DNA of 22,923 bases from an uncultured Clostridia bacterium (GCA_946186175.1 CAMHMG010000012.1:1-22923), one strand, 5' to 3'; positions 1 to 8,787 are shown, counted from the stretch's first letter. A program made the numbers and translations. The notes: generated from the sequence alone by a model not told the origin.

Positions 1-2381
1 GCTGCCGATCCAACTGCATTTCCTGCAGCCGCTGCTGCCCCTGCAGCACCTTTGCCGCCGGATGCCTTTCCGCCGACCTGACTGCCCTGGCTTTTCGGCA
101 TACTGCCAGCACCTTTCTTACCGCCGGAACCGCCATGCATTCCCTCATAGGCTTTAAGTGTTTCTTCCATCTGTCCCCGTTCACCGGGCTTTATCGCATC
201 GCCATTGGCGTGATATCCATTCTCCTTCATAAACGCAAGGTCTCTCTTCATAGCCTTGTAATCATGATCCTTCATCTTGGATGCCTGTTTCTGTGCCTTA
301 TCTCTGTTAGGCGGTCCCGCCTTCAACTCCTTCTGGTGGAACCTTGCAGCCGCATCACTTTGCTGTTTCTGAGCCTTGTAATCCTTCTCAGCAGCAGTCT
401 TGGCATCCTTCATGTTCATGCCGTCCTTCTGCATATGGTCAAGAGTGCCCTTCATTATTGCAAGATCCTTGCCGTCCTTGCTAAGCTTCTTGCCATCCAT
501 CCTGCGTCCGGTCTCCTGACCGTGCTTAACGGCAGCATCAAGCATCTTCATGTCCTTATTTCTCTTAGCATCTCCAGCCTGTGCATTTCCACCTTGTCCC
601 TTTGCGCCGGCAATCTTGGCAACATTAGCTGCTGCCTTCTTCATACCACTTGTAACCATGCCTTTTCCGCCGGATTCTCCGCCTTCACCGCCTTCTCCTT
701 TGCCACCGCCGCTGACGGGTTTCTTCTGTTCACTTTGCTTTTGGCTTCCGCCAAAGGGCTTATGAGCATTCATAAATTTACCGATTCCCGTCTCACCAAA
801 CGCCTGTCTCATATCTCCGGCTGTGATCGCCTGCATTCCTGCATTGTCCGCAAGAATACCCGTGAATATTCCATTTACCTTGCTTATTGCCTGAACTGCC
901 GTATATGTAAGGATAATCTTAAGTATTACCGTCAATATAAGATTCAGAATTTGTGTCGCAATATCTACAAGACTAAGCTTTGTAAGGTCTGTATCCCAAT
1001 CGATAAGAGTATTGATGGCAAGTGCGGGACTCCATATTATAGGAATAAGCAGCAGGAACAGTCTTATGGATATGACCATTCCAAGAACACTAAGAAGCTG
1101 TACTACAAACGCTGTAGTCCACTGCTTGAACTTAGCCCCGTCATCCATAGGCATGGTAGCGATGGCAAGTGGTGCAATAAGATACAGAGCAAGAAGATTG
1201 AATATTCTTACACCGCAGGTAACGATTACCAGCATCATCTCCATTGCTATGAAATAACCTGCAAGATACACAATGACATAGTTCATCTTAAGCGGGCTTA
1301 GGGAGAATACCTTTTTGACATCGCTGAAGCTGTATATGTCCTTTGAACCGTAATAAAATGGTGCTCTTATATTATCATAGAAATCAGGGTTCTTGTTATA
1401 TTCATCATTTCTTGCAGCAGCCGTATTGATCGTTCCCATTGTACCGGCAAGGAAAAGTATCCTGTCAATGGATATTCTTCCTTTATACTCCTCTGACTTT
1501 CTCTCTACAGACTTAAGTACCTTGATGTTGGGATTCGCCTTGATTATCTCCATGGCATCTAATATGGCATTGGTAATACCGTCATCATAGGAGTCTAATG
1601 TTGTCTCCTTATTATAATCGTATGCGGTTCCAAGCTCCTCCATAAGACTCTGCCATGTGACCACCTCATTTTCATTCTCATCATATTCCTCATAATGGAA
1701 GTTGAACACTCCCTGATCCCCCAGATATTTCAGATCAGTTCTTATGTCGTTATAGCAGGCATTAAGATTATACCTTGACCTGTAAGACGGGTTTAAAGAG
1801 TAATTACCGATGGTATTAAGTATTCTTCCCATGGCAGCATACTCTTCCTCGTTAAATGTTTTGGAAGTCTCCCCCTTTGCCAGTTCTTTAGATAATGTAA
1901 ATGAATCTGTTATCGCCTGTAAAAGCACATTGGTCGTTAAGATCGATGCATACAATATTGCATTCATGCCTACTATAAGCAGAATACTCTTTAAAAGATT
2001 GCCTAAGATTGCACTCATGGTCAGACTCTGGTACTTACCTCTTGAGTCAAACATCTTTCTGACAACAGAAATGATGGCAAACCCAAAAGCGAATATGACA
2101 CCCACCATTCCAATACCAATATATACACCCCTGACGGAGTCATGGCTAAAGAATATATTGATAAGGGTATCCTTTTGCCCGTTATACATGACCGGAGATT
2201 CACCGGTAAAGATCATCATCATATTCTCAATAAGCTTCATTGCATAAAGCAGAGCTATCTCTATGTAATAGAAGATCGCAAATACATAATTTTCAATTAA
2301 GTCTGAGAAAAAGTCCTTGATCGCTCCACCAATATCTAACAGGAACATTGATGAATTGATGATCGGTATAAATGTATACAT
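1..2381 (-). CDS. VirB6/TrbL-like conjugal transfer channel protein, 3' end off the window
   Basis: This is a large polytopic inner-membrane protein that would form part of the T4SS channel. At least 793 codons are visible, and no stop occurs before the left edge. The start is ATG with an AGGAG seven bases upstream. The N-terminal half has several hydrophobic segments (about residues 28-60, 85-107 and 120-155), then a soluble loop (about 160-370), then a second membrane block (about 385-540). That block contains YLIAPLAIATMPMDDG and a following KQW, which resemble the Clostridial VirB6/TrbL family of Tn1549-like elements (CD1112 type). From about residue 560 the protein becomes a hydrophilic Gly/Lys/Ala/Met-rich tail with low-complexity stretches such as GGGKGEGGEGGESGGKG. 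It is the last visible gene of the pilin-virD4-Ig-trbL run. Family assignment rests on recognised sequence style and gene context. The long open frames on the opposite strand here are shadows of this gene. Confidence 0.85.
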   Translation of the reverse strand, partial: MYTFIPIINSSMFLLDIGGAIKDFFSDLIENYVFAIFYYIEIALLYAMKLIENMMMIFTGESPVMYNGQKDTLINIFFSHDSVRGVYIGIGMVGVIFAFGFAIISVVRKMFDSRGKYQSLTMSAILGNLLKSILLIVGMNAILYASILTTNVLLQAITDSFTLSKELAKGETSKTFNEEEYAAMGRILNTIGNYSLNPSYRSRYNLNACYNDIRTDLKYLGDQGVFNFHYEEYDENENEVVTWQSLMEELGTAYDYNKETTLDSYDDGITNAILDAMEIIKANPNIKVLKSVERKSEEYKGRISIDRILFLAGTMGTINTAAARNDEYNKNPDFYDNIRAPFYYGSKDIYSFSDVKKVFSLSPLKMNYVIVYLAGYFIAMEMMLVIVTCGVRIFNLLALYLIAPLAIATMPMDDGAKFKQWTTAFVVQLLSVLGMVISIRLFLLLIPIIWSPALAINTLIDWDTDLTKLSLVDIATQILNLILTVILKIILTYTAVQAISKVNGIFTGILADNAGMQAITAGDMRQAFGETGIGKFMNAHKPFGGSQKQSEQKKPVSGGGKGEGGEGGESGGKGMVTSGMKKAAANVAKIAGAKGQGGNAQAGDAKRNKDMKMLDAAVKHGQETGRRMDGKKLSKDGKDLAIMKGTLDHMQKDGMNMKDAKTAAEKDYKAQKQQSDAAARFHQKELKAGPPNRDKAQKQASKMKDHDYKAMKRDLAFMKENGYHANGDAIKPGERGQMEETLKAYEGMHGGSGGKKGAGSMPKSQGSQVGGKASGGKGAAGAAAAAGNAVGSA

Positions 2382-2450
2382 ACGCTCTCTCCTGTTCTTA
2401 TCTCCTAAGTTACCCTGTTTCTAAGTTCTATTACTTCCGGCATTCACCTG

Positions 2451-3515
2451 TCATCTAACCCTTAGATTCTTTCTTGTTAGTGTCAGTGCAATTGCCATTC
2501 CTACTATAAGTAACAGTATGAATCCGAAAAACATCCATGCCTGAAGATTAAGATATACAAGTATCTTGAACTGTCTTTCTACGGAATTGCCTGCTGCATC
2601 AGTGACCACCACACGGTAATCTCCGCTTTCAGTGATCTGTGAATTCAGATTGAGTTTCTTTACCTCGTTCCCTGATATGACAGATACAGTATCTCCCTCC
2701 TGAAGTCCTGTTATGGTAACAGGTCCTTTGGCTCTGTCATTCTCATCAAGGCCTTCAAATGTCACCTGTGGAGGGGTGTGGTCAATGGTCACGTTCAGAG
2801 TATATGTAATACCGTTATCTGAACATATATATTTGATGTTATATACACCTTCCGTTGTCATATCCACAACGCCGTAATCATAGATGGCATCATTGCCGTC
2901 AATCGTCACACCGCTTACACTAAAGCCACTTGGCATATTGTACTGGTTAATAGCTCCCGTAATCTGTCCGATCACACGGAATCCCATAATCTGCCCGTCA
3001 CTACCCGTGTCTCCGCTTATGACGGCGTATGAACCCGGAGCATTGACAAGTCCCGGGAACTCATCTAACGGCTCTCCATCTTTATATAGCTTGACATTGG
3101 CATTCTCACTAATGCTAAAAGTTACATCTCCGGCCACTATCATGCCATCAGCCACACTCACACTGACAGATCCGTTATCAACAGCATATATATAATATCC
3201 GGTCGATCTGTCATAGACTGAACCGTCTGATATATTGACTCTCTGGGTAGTATCCTGTCCTCCATTCTCAGGGATTGGAGCTCCTGTAAACATATCTATG
3301 GGGCCCTCGTAGTCAAAATCCGCACCGGAAGCAGCACCTTCTGTAGTGGAGCTGTCTAAAATCTCGTTGGTTTCTGCAGTACCCGAACCATCTGCCCCTG
3401 TAGCTGACACTATATCAACACCACCAAAACTTCGCGAGGTGCACATAACAAGCAATGCTGCCGTAAGCAGTGTTCTTATATGTAATTTCATATATGTTGG
3501 TATGTTCTTTTTCAT
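2451..3515 (-). CDS. Membrane-anchored Ig-like surface protein of the T4SS operon (unknown function)
   Basis: I do not recognise a named family for this 354-residue protein. The start MKKNIPTY is preferred over upstream in-frame starts because a GGAG lies six bases before it. A signal sequence covers about residues 1-32 (basic start, then LLTAALLVM). An acidic Ser/Thr/Gly-rich extracellular stretch follows, and then a beta-rich part. Residues about 237-322 begin with DHTPPQVTF and look like a bacterial Ig-like module. A single C-terminal membrane helix (about 325-347) and a basic tail RKNLRVR give a type I topology with most of the protein outside. It sits between virD4 and the trbL-like gene, 122 bp from one and 69 bp from the other, on the same strand. 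A role as a surface or channel-associated part of the secretion machine, perhaps contact or adhesion, is inferred from context only. Confidence 0.7.
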   Translation of the reverse strand: MKKNIPTYMKLHIRTLLTAALLVMCTSRSFGGVDIVSATGADGSGTAETNEILDSSTTEGAASGADFDYEGPIDMFTGAPIPENGGQDTTQRVNISDGSVYDRSTGYYIYAVDNGSVSVSVADGMIVAGDVTFSISENANVKLYKDGEPLDEFPGLVNAPGSYAVISGDTGSDGQIMGFRVIGQITGAINQYNMPSGFSVSGVTIDGNDAIYDYGVVDMTTEGVYNIKYICSDNGITYTLNVTIDHTPPQVTFEGLDENDRAKGPVTITGLQEGDTVSVISGNEVKKLNLNSQITESGDYRVVVTDAAGNSVERQFKILVYLNLQAWMFFGFILLLIVGMAIALTLTRKNLRVR

Positions 3516-3637
3516 TGTCAACTCCATTTTCCGGTATGCAATCGCTTCATCTGCCCCTTCTTGCACCTGTTAGCCCCTAACTTACTACACTTTCCCGCTT
3601 ATTCGGAAACACTTATATTACTCTATCACTATCTCCA

Positions 3638-5668
3638 TCACGAAGCCTCATACTCTCCTTCATCTTCGTCATCTTCTTCCTTGCCAAGTACGATATCATT
3701 TCTTATATCAAGATCATAGAATACTTCGTCAGCCCTGAACATATGGCTTCTAAGCTCATCCATGTCCATACGTCCCATCTTGTAGAAAGGACAGAGATAA
3801 CTTGGTGTATATTTGGTCTTCAAAGGATAGTTACCGAATGTAACGATTATGGCATTACCGGTACTCTCCTTGTTGTTAAGCATCTGTAACTCCGAAGGAT
3901 AGATAAGCGGTCTCACCTGTGTCTGGGAAGACACATTCATATCTCCCGCCTTAGCTCCGATTGAAGAAGACGTTGATGTTGTCCGAACCGTCATATTACC
4001 GCAGAGTTTAGAGAACTCTTCACATGTTCCTATGTCGTTGGAACCGATGAACATCTTCATACCGCAGTTAGACTTAACGATGTCTGCCACTTTCTCTCCA
4101 TACACATTATTAAGCTGAGAGTAAGACTGAACAACCATGTTGAACCATATCTTTCTTGAACGTCCAACCGTTATCATCTTATCAAACTTCTCAATCTTAG
4201 GCATATTACCGAACTCATCAAGGATAAAGTACACATTTCTCGGAAGTGACAGATCTTCTCTTGCCGAAGCCACCTTGATAAGTGCCTTATACATACAGAG
4301 GATAAAAACTGCTGCAAGTCCGTGCCTTGTATCCTTCTCATCAGGAATCTTCATAAACAGTGCAGTCGGCTCCTCCGCAAACTTCTCAGCCTGAACATCC
4401 GTTGCCGAAGTAAGACCACAGAGTCCTCTGTCATTGAACATATTAAGCTTATCAAATGTTATTGACATATATGATGAAAGTGTTGTATCTGCCGCCGAAA
4501 GCACCTGTCTTGAAAGGGTGTATGCCTGCGACAGCTTGCTCCTTCCCTCAAAATAATCCTTAAGCGCTGCGAATTCATTCTCGGAATTAGTGAGCGCCTT
4601 GTTGAGATTAAAGAAATTGAACTTATCTTTTGTCATTCCAAGTCTCTCATCCTCGGAATCCTCCAACATGGCAAGACAGGTACTCATGATGATAGAACGC
4701 GCACCTTTCTCCCATACCGGATCTTTCTCATTCTCTATAGGACATATAACGGATATGAGATCGTTAAGATCCTCGTACATCTCATCATAGTAACGCTGTC
4801 TGGTTACTGATACATCATCCTGACAATGTGAGAGATCTGCGTATGCCTTGCCGTGCCACTCAGCCCAGGTACTTCCTTCCTCAGCATCTCCATCCATTCT
4901 CTTAAGGTCCGGATAGTCAGCCATATTGTCCTTGTGCATCTTAATACCCTTGCCGGCATTCACATAGTCCTGGTACATATCCCATATTCCATCAAGCGGA
5001 TTCCATCTTGAAGATGAATATGTATCACGCAGGTCAAGCAAAAGTACATTGTAGCCACGTTCTTTGAGAAACCCTGAATGAAGGTCGAAAAGCTCGCCCT
5101 TCGGGTCTGTCATTATCATGGAACTTCCCGCTGCCGTAGCTCCAAGTAGCTGTATCATAGGATTGATAAATGTTGTAGTCTTGCCTGAACCGGTAGCACC
5201 GATTATAAGAGAGTGGGCTCCCGGAAGGAAATTAACTTCTAACATCTTCTTATTGTTAAGGACAGCTCTTACAGGAATACCGTCCTTTTTCACATTATTG
5301 AGATTGCTGTAGGGATTCCCCGGAAAATACTTATCCCTCTCCTTCTCCGTAAGGAAACGGCTGTTCTCAAGAGAACCTTCTACTCTGTCAGCCTCACCCT
5401 TCTTACCGAGAAAACTTCCGCCGGATGTCATTATCATACGGTCAAGATTATTGCCGGAAAGCATGTACAAAACCACCAATACAGCGCCTGCACCTGCTCC
5501 GTAGAGCCATGTCTTTCCTGATAACAAAAGCGAAAAGTCCATCTCACTTTCCTGTCCCTGTAGAGCGGCAGTCATCATATCAGGAATTGAACGGATAAGG
5601 AACCCGGCCGCCCCCGCTATAAGCACGAATATGAATATGTACATTATGATCTTCAACCAAGTCTTCAT
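3638..5668 (-). CDS. virD4: VirD4/TraG-type T4SS coupling ATPase
   Basis: This 676-residue coupling protein would recruit substrate (usually a relaxase-DNA complex, sometimes proteins) to the T4SS and power its transfer. Two N-terminal membrane helices are visible at about 6-26 and 52-70. The cytoplasmic ATPase has Walker A GATGSGKT at 157-164 and Walker B YFILDE at 480-485, with the family motif TDPKGELFD at 188-196. A charged insertion lies at about 235-300, between the RWNPLDG motif and the following helix. It may be part of the all-alpha substrate-recognition domain. The acidic C-terminus (EEDDEDEGEYE) is typical for binding basic transfer substrates. The protein resembles the VirD4 proteins of Clostridial Tn1549-like elements (CD1115 type). 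The start has a GGAGG nine bases upstream. It lies 248 bp downstream of the pilin gene, with a strong stem-loop in between. Confidence 0.95.
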   Translation of the reverse strand: MKTWLKIIMYIFIFVLIAGAAGFLIRSIPDMMTAALQGQESEMDFSLLLSGKTWLYGAGAGAVLVVLYMLSGNNLDRMIMTSGGSFLGKKGEADRVEGSLENSRFLTEKERDKYFPGNPYSNLNNVKKDGIPVRAVLNNKKMLEVNFLPGAHSLIIGATGSGKTTTFINPMIQLLGATAAGSSMIMTDPKGELFDLHSGFLKERGYNVLLLDLRDTYSSSRWNPLDGIWDMYQDYVNAGKGIKMHKDNMADYPDLKRMDGDAEEGSTWAEWHGKAYADLSHCQDDVSVTRQRYYDEMYEDLNDLISVICPIENEKDPVWEKGARSIIMSTCLAMLEDSEDERLGMTKDKFNFFNLNKALTNSENEFAALKDYFEGRSKLSQAYTLSRQVLSAADTTLSSYMSITFDKLNMFNDRGLCGLTSATDVQAEKFAEEPTALFMKIPDEKDTRHGLAAVFILCMYKALIKVASAREDLSLPRNVYFILDEFGNMPKIEKFDKMITVGRSRKIWFNMVVQSYSQLNNVYGEKVADIVKSNCGMKMFIGSNDIGTCEEFSKLCGNMTVRTTSTSSSIGAKAGDMNVSSQTQVRPLIYPSELQMLNNKESTGNAIIVTFGNYPLKTKYTPSYLCPFYKMGRMDMDELRSHMFRADEVFYDLDIRNDIVLGKEEDDEDEGEYEAS

Positions 5669-5858
5669 ATACGATTACCTCCGTGTAGTGTTATCTCCCC
5701 TTAGATTTCATATATACTGTTTGCAACATATAGATTATCTGTAACTAAGCTGTCGTCATATATGAACTCTGAGCGCAGACAACACAGTCATTCTATTGAG
5801 GGTTACTCAAGTAATCATAGCGATCAACCTCTAACTTATCTAATCCTCATATACAACT

Positions 5859-5888
5859 CATTGGTCAGAGACTTATCCCTGACCAATG
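5859..5888 (-). promoter_or_regulatory. Stem-loop between pilin and virD4
   Basis: There is a perfect 10-bp inverted repeat (CATTGGTCAG / CTGACCAATG) with a 10-nt loop, starting 29 bases after the pilin stop codon. In the direction of transcription (minus) the stem is not followed by a T-run, so it is not a classical terminator that way. On the plus strand it is followed by TTTTCTTT, but no plus-strand gene reads into it. It may stabilise the 3' end of the pilin message or partly separate pilin from virD4 expression. The remainder of the gap 5669-5916 holds only the virD4 ribosome binding site and no further gene that I can see. Confidence 0.5.
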
Positions 5889-5916
5889 TTTTCTTTATAC
5901 ACCACTTCTGTTATGA

Positions 5917-6354
5917 TCACTGAGCCTGTGTTGTAGTCTGTGTAGCTGTACCACCATTAGCTGTAGAGTTGGTCATCCAAGTATTAAGTGTAGGAATACC
6001 AAGCTTAAGTACAACCAAAAGAACGAAAATGAGTACATAACCGATAAGGAATGACTTAATTGACTGCTTACGCTTCTCTCTCTCCTGTGGCTCTTCTGCT
6101 GTAGCATACTTGAAACCAAGAATGATTGCATACACAGCGCCGCCGGCACCTACGAGAAGAAGTAACGGATTGACCAGTGAATTGATAAGTCCAATCACAG
6201 GATTGACTACACTATTAAGATCCGCTCCCTGCTGTGCTGCAAATGCAACCCCACTGTAGGCAAGTACTGTAAAAGCAGCTACAAGCGCTAATGAGCAAAC
6301 CTTCATCATCTTGATTCCCTTAGGACTTCCTAATTTCTTAACAACTTTCTTCAT
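5917..6354 (-). CDS. VirB2-like T4SS pilin
   Basis: This is a 145-residue small membrane protein with the architecture of T4SS pilins (VirB2/TrbC and the Firmicutes T4SS pilin family). It has a signal peptide with a likely cleavage after AFA39 and a hydrophobic helix at about 62-82 carrying GAGGAVYAIILGFKYATA. A short highly charged loop EEPQEREKRKQ follows, then a second helix at about 100-117 and a Thr/Gln-rich tail. The frame is open further upstream, but the start MKKVVKK is chosen because an AAGGAGG lies eight bases upstream of it. The longer start would run through the promoter repeats. It is the first gene after the SARP-type repeats and precedes virD4. It would form the extracellular filament or core of the secretion machine, and as a structural subunit it would need high expression. 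A Maff2-type mobile-element membrane protein is the main alternative. Confidence 0.75.
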   Translation of the reverse strand: MKKVVKKLGSPKGIKMMKVCSLALVAAFTVLAYSGVAFAAQQGADLNSVVNPVIGLINSLVNPLLLLVGAGGAVYAIILGFKYATAEEPQEREKRKQSIKSFLIGYVLIFVLLVVLKLGIPTLNTWMTNSTANGGTATQTTTQAQ

Positions 6355-6464
6355 AATTCTTTCCTCCTTATAATGAATTGGATTGTAATTCGAGGGTAAG
6401 TACTCTCCCCCATAGTTTCTTGTCTTTGCTGTAATGCTTAGGTTCCGTCTGCAATACAACTTTC

Positions 6465-6482
6465 GTGTGTATCGTATCACAC
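6465..6482 (-). promoter_or_regulatory. Inverted repeat over the proximal -10 box (possible repressor operator)
   Basis: The sequence GTGTG-N8-CACAC forms an 18-bp dyad that overlaps the -10-like hexamer TACGAT (6471-6476) of the proximal SARP-type promoter. Its placement would suit a repressor competing with RNA polymerase. No protein can be assigned to it. RR2 (XRE-type HTH) and an unlinked regulator are both possible. Confidence 0.3.
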
Positions 6483-6505
6483 AAAGCGCAACAAAAGTGT
6501 AACTC
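6471..6505 (-). promoter_or_regulatory. Proximal SARP-type promoter for the pilin operon (repeat copy B)
   Basis: Read on the minus strand, this is GTTACAC (6497-6503), four bases, GTTGCGC (6486-6492), nine bases, then the -10-like TACGAT (6471-6476). It is one of two copies of a perfect 22-bp repeat (6484-6505). The 11-bp periodicity of the heptamers and the absence of a consensus -35 fit the known mode of SARP activators, which bind direct heptamer repeats just upstream of the -10. Transcription would begin near 6464, leaving a leader of about 110 bases before the pilin ATG. Confidence 0.5.
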
Positions 6506-6544
6506 TGCCTTAAAGCAACAAAATTTTTAATGTATTTCACATAT

Positions 6545-6579
6545 CTTATAACATACCAAGCGCAACAAAAGTGTAACTC
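6545..6579 (-). promoter_or_regulatory. Distal SARP-type promoter for the pilin operon (repeat copy A)
   Basis: This is the second copy of the same 22-bp repeat (6558-6579), exactly 74 bp (about seven helical turns) from copy B. On the minus strand: GTTACAC (6571-6577), four bases, GTTGCGC (6560-6566), nine bases, then TATAAG (6545-6550) as the -10 box. The spacing from repeat to -10 is identical in the two copies, although the intervening bases differ. This supports selection for the layout rather than simple duplication of a longer block. A degenerate third version (GAGTTTCGC...CTTGGTAT) lies at about 6627-6650. Confidence 0.5.
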
Positions 6580-6680
6580 GAATGCAAAATAACATTAAAA
6601 TTTTCATTAATTCTGTATATCTAATTTTTAAATACCAAGTAATTGCGAAACTCTTTGAAAAGTGTATATGTAACCCTAAT

Positions 6681-7487
6681 CTAATAATTATCCGAATTCA
6701 TTATTATCTCGCCTAACGTCATCTCAGTCCAGGAATATTGGGACATATACTCACCCTGAAATGAATTAAGAGCGTAAGTATCACCTTTGAGATAGTTATA
6801 GTAATCACAATCTATCTTAGACGTATCTATTCCACAGGAATTCCACGCCTTAACTATAATATCCTCTGCGCCCACTTTACCAAGATCCTGCTTAAGCTTG
6901 GAGAAGTATAATCTGAACTGACTCTTTAACGAATTATCATTCACTCTGTCACCAAAAAGAATCGCACACAGTTCATTATTGGTACATAAAGCACCTCTTC
7001 TGTCTATGAGATAAGCAAATAGCTCTTTGCTTTTGGATCTTTGGAAAATAACAGGATTCCCATGTCTGTCAAACGCCTCAAAGTTACCAAAGCACTGTAT
7101 TCTGAGTATCCCGTTATCATCATTCCTCTCAATGGGATTTCTCAGGTTATCAAGCTCCCTGATGATATCCTCCTTCTGTACAGGCTTTAATACAAATCCG
7201 CTTGCGTGCAGCTTAAATGACTGATAAGCAAACTTCTCATGTCCGGTAACGAAGATTATATTGGTCTTGGGTGATAATTTCTTAATCTCGGTAGCAAGCT
7301 CAAGACCTGAGATTCCGGGCATTTCAATATCCAGCCACGCCACATCGGGAAGCTTATCCTTGACATATTCAAGCGCCATTTTCGTATCTGAATATGCCGT
7401 GTGCTCTCCCTTTGCATCAATTTCTCCCATCATCCTTACAATCTCTTCTGCCACATTGATGTTGTCATCAACTGCTATTGTTATCAT
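6681..7487 (-). CDS. SAPR-type response regulator: receiver plus SARP-like winged helix (RR1)
   Basis: This is a 268-residue transcriptional regulator. The receiver domain (1-118) has the acidic pair D7 D8, the phospho-acceptor D53 in WLDIEMPG, T81 and K101 in FVLKPV. All key residues are present, so it should be phosphorylatable. Residues about 127-210 (LRIQCFGNFEAF through FRLYFSKLKQDL) form an OmpR/SARP-type winged helix. The rest (about 220-260, with GEYMSQYSWTE) looks like a shortened BTAD segment. This order (REC-wHTH-BTAD) is that of SAPR-family two-component regulators. It lies 13 bp after its kinase. Downstream, 326 bp separate it from the pilin gene, and that gap contains direct heptamer repeats of SARP style. 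Activation of the pilin/T4SS operon by RR1 is inferred from this layout. Confidence 0.85.
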   Translation of the reverse strand: MITIAVDDNINVAEEIVRMMGEIDAKGEHTAYSDTKMALEYVKDKLPDVAWLDIEMPGISGLELATEIKKLSPKTNIIFVTGHEKFAYQSFKLHASGFVLKPVQKEDIIRELDNLRNPIERNDDNGILRIQCFGNFEAFDRHGNPVIFQRSKSKELFAYLIDRRGALCTNNELCAILFGDRVNDNSLKSQFRLYFSKLKQDLGKVGAEDIIVKAWNSCGIDTSKIDCDYYNYLKGDTYALNSFQGEYMSQYSWTEMTLGEIIMNSDNY

Positions 7488-7500
7488 TGGTCTACCTCCT

Positions 7501-8742
7501 TCAGTTTTCCAATACAGGTATCCTTATGATCTGATTGGTTCCCTTGTCTGTCTGCCTTATATATAGATCCCCATCACACATAAGCTTAAGTCTCGTCGTT
7601 ACGTTTCTTATGCCTACACTCTTATGTTCCTTCTGGGTAGGCAACTCTGTCCTTATTCCATGTCCATCATCAGTAATGGTTATAATATAATAGCCTCTAT
7701 CGATCTTAGTGTTAATGACCACCTTATCTCCCTTTGTGCTCATACCGACCCCATATTTGATAGCATTTTCAACCAGAGGCTGAAGGGTAAGTGCCGGAAT
7801 GTTAAAATCCGTAACCTCGAAATTCTTAATAAGTTCAAAATCTCTCGACTGCGTGATCAGAGACAGTTCAACAAACATATCCACATGTTTCATCTCCTCA
7901 AGAAACGGTATCATCTCAACACTTATAAGAGATTCCAGATTCCTTCTTAGATATCCTGAAAAATTGAGGATTGCAGGCTTAACTGCCTCCTTATCCTCAT
8001 CGCATAACAGTGCTATCTCCTGCAAGGAATTATATATAAAATGCGGATGAATCTGTTCCATCATCAGAGCAACCTTGTTCTCCGAAAGAGCCGCATTTCT
8101 GACAAAAAGCTCACGATCCACATCAATCTGGTATAAGAACATTACCACCAGCAACAACATCGACATACCGATTCCCGTGACATTTATGTTTACTTCCATC
8201 ATTCCGATAAATGATACGGCTATCGGAAACATGCAGCCTACTATAAATCCGATACATGCTTTAATATTCTTAGAAGATACGAGCAGCATGATAATGATGA
8301 TTACATATTCCATCAGAAATGCCAGCCATCTTAAGAAGCTGTCATTAGCAAATAATATGAAGGCAACGGTCAATAACGCAACAAGACCCTGAAGCGAAAG
8401 CCAGAACCTCCTATCCAGCTCCTGACCTTCATCCTTCTCAGTTTCCAGGAAATACATAGTGAATACAGGCGCTACTATGGCATAGAATATATGTGACCAT
8501 AACAGACAAAGCTTAGGCGAACGGAATATATCATATACAAGCAGCCCAGCGGACATAAATTCAAAAGAAAGGCCACCCATAACTGTAAGAACCGCTGCTA
8601 TAAACCATCCCATACGCTTGCTGTAATTCTTCATCAGTATTATCACTATAAGAATTGTCAGCAGAAGAGCAACAGAAGTGAACGCTGTTACAATATGTAT
8701 TGATTCCTGCACCTCTAAGGTGTCAAGATGTAATTCATACAA
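7501..8742 (-). CDS. 7-TM sensor histidine kinase, LytS/YehU (His_kinase) class (HK1)
   Basis: This 413-residue kinase would phosphorylate RR1. The first 206 residues contain about seven membrane helices with short loops (about 15-37, 47-70, 82-100, 115-133, 137-157, 163-183, 188-206), so the signal may be sensed within or near the membrane. The His_kinase module has the phospho-acceptor motif IHPHFIYNSL with H234. The ATPase part has an N box (QPLVENAIKYG, N327) and a G box TDDGHGI at 357-363. Coding begins with TTG, supported by an AGGAGG eight bases upstream on the minus strand. No ATG fits better. The gene is 45 bp downstream of a polytopic membrane protein and 13 bp upstream of RR1. Its catalytic half is clearly paralogous to HK2 at 11036-12319. 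The ligand is unknown. Confidence 0.88.
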   Translation of the reverse strand: MYELHLDTLEVQESIHIVTAFTSVALLLTILIVIILMKNYSKRMGWFIAAVLTVMGGLSFEFMSAGLLVYDIFRSPKLCLLWSHIFYAIVAPVFTMYFLETEKDEGQELDRRFWLSLQGLVALLTVAFILFANDSFLRWLAFLMEYVIIIIMLLVSSKNIKACIGFIVGCMFPIAVSFIGMMEVNINVTGIGMSMLLLVVMFLYQIDVDRELFVRNAALSENKVALMMEQIHPHFIYNSLQEIALLCDEDKEAVKPAILNFSGYLRRNLESLISVEMIPFLEEMKHVDMFVELSLITQSRDFELIKNFEVTDFNIPALTLQPLVENAIKYGVGMSTKGDKVVINTKIDRGYYIITITDDGHGIRTELPTQKEHKSVGIRNVTTRLKLMCDGDLYIRQTDKGTNQIIRIPVLEN

Positions 8743-8787
8743 TCACTTCACCTCCTGTCTTCCTTCTTCAAGCACAATGTTAACATC

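Noticed and set aside
135..1301. A 388-codon plus-strand open frame
   Set aside because: It is antisense to the Gly/Lys-rich tail of the VirB6/TrbL-like gene. Its Leu/Ser/Cys-rich product has no domain and no good ribosome binding site, so it is a shadow.
5859..5888. Intrinsic terminator after the pilin gene
   Set aside because: The T-run is on the wrong side for minus-strand transcription, so it is listed as a stem-loop only.
6355..6540. N-terminally extended pilin frame starting at 6540
   Set aside because: The extra 62 residues would be read through the SARP-type repeats and promoter and have no SD. The internal ATG at 6354 has an ideal one.
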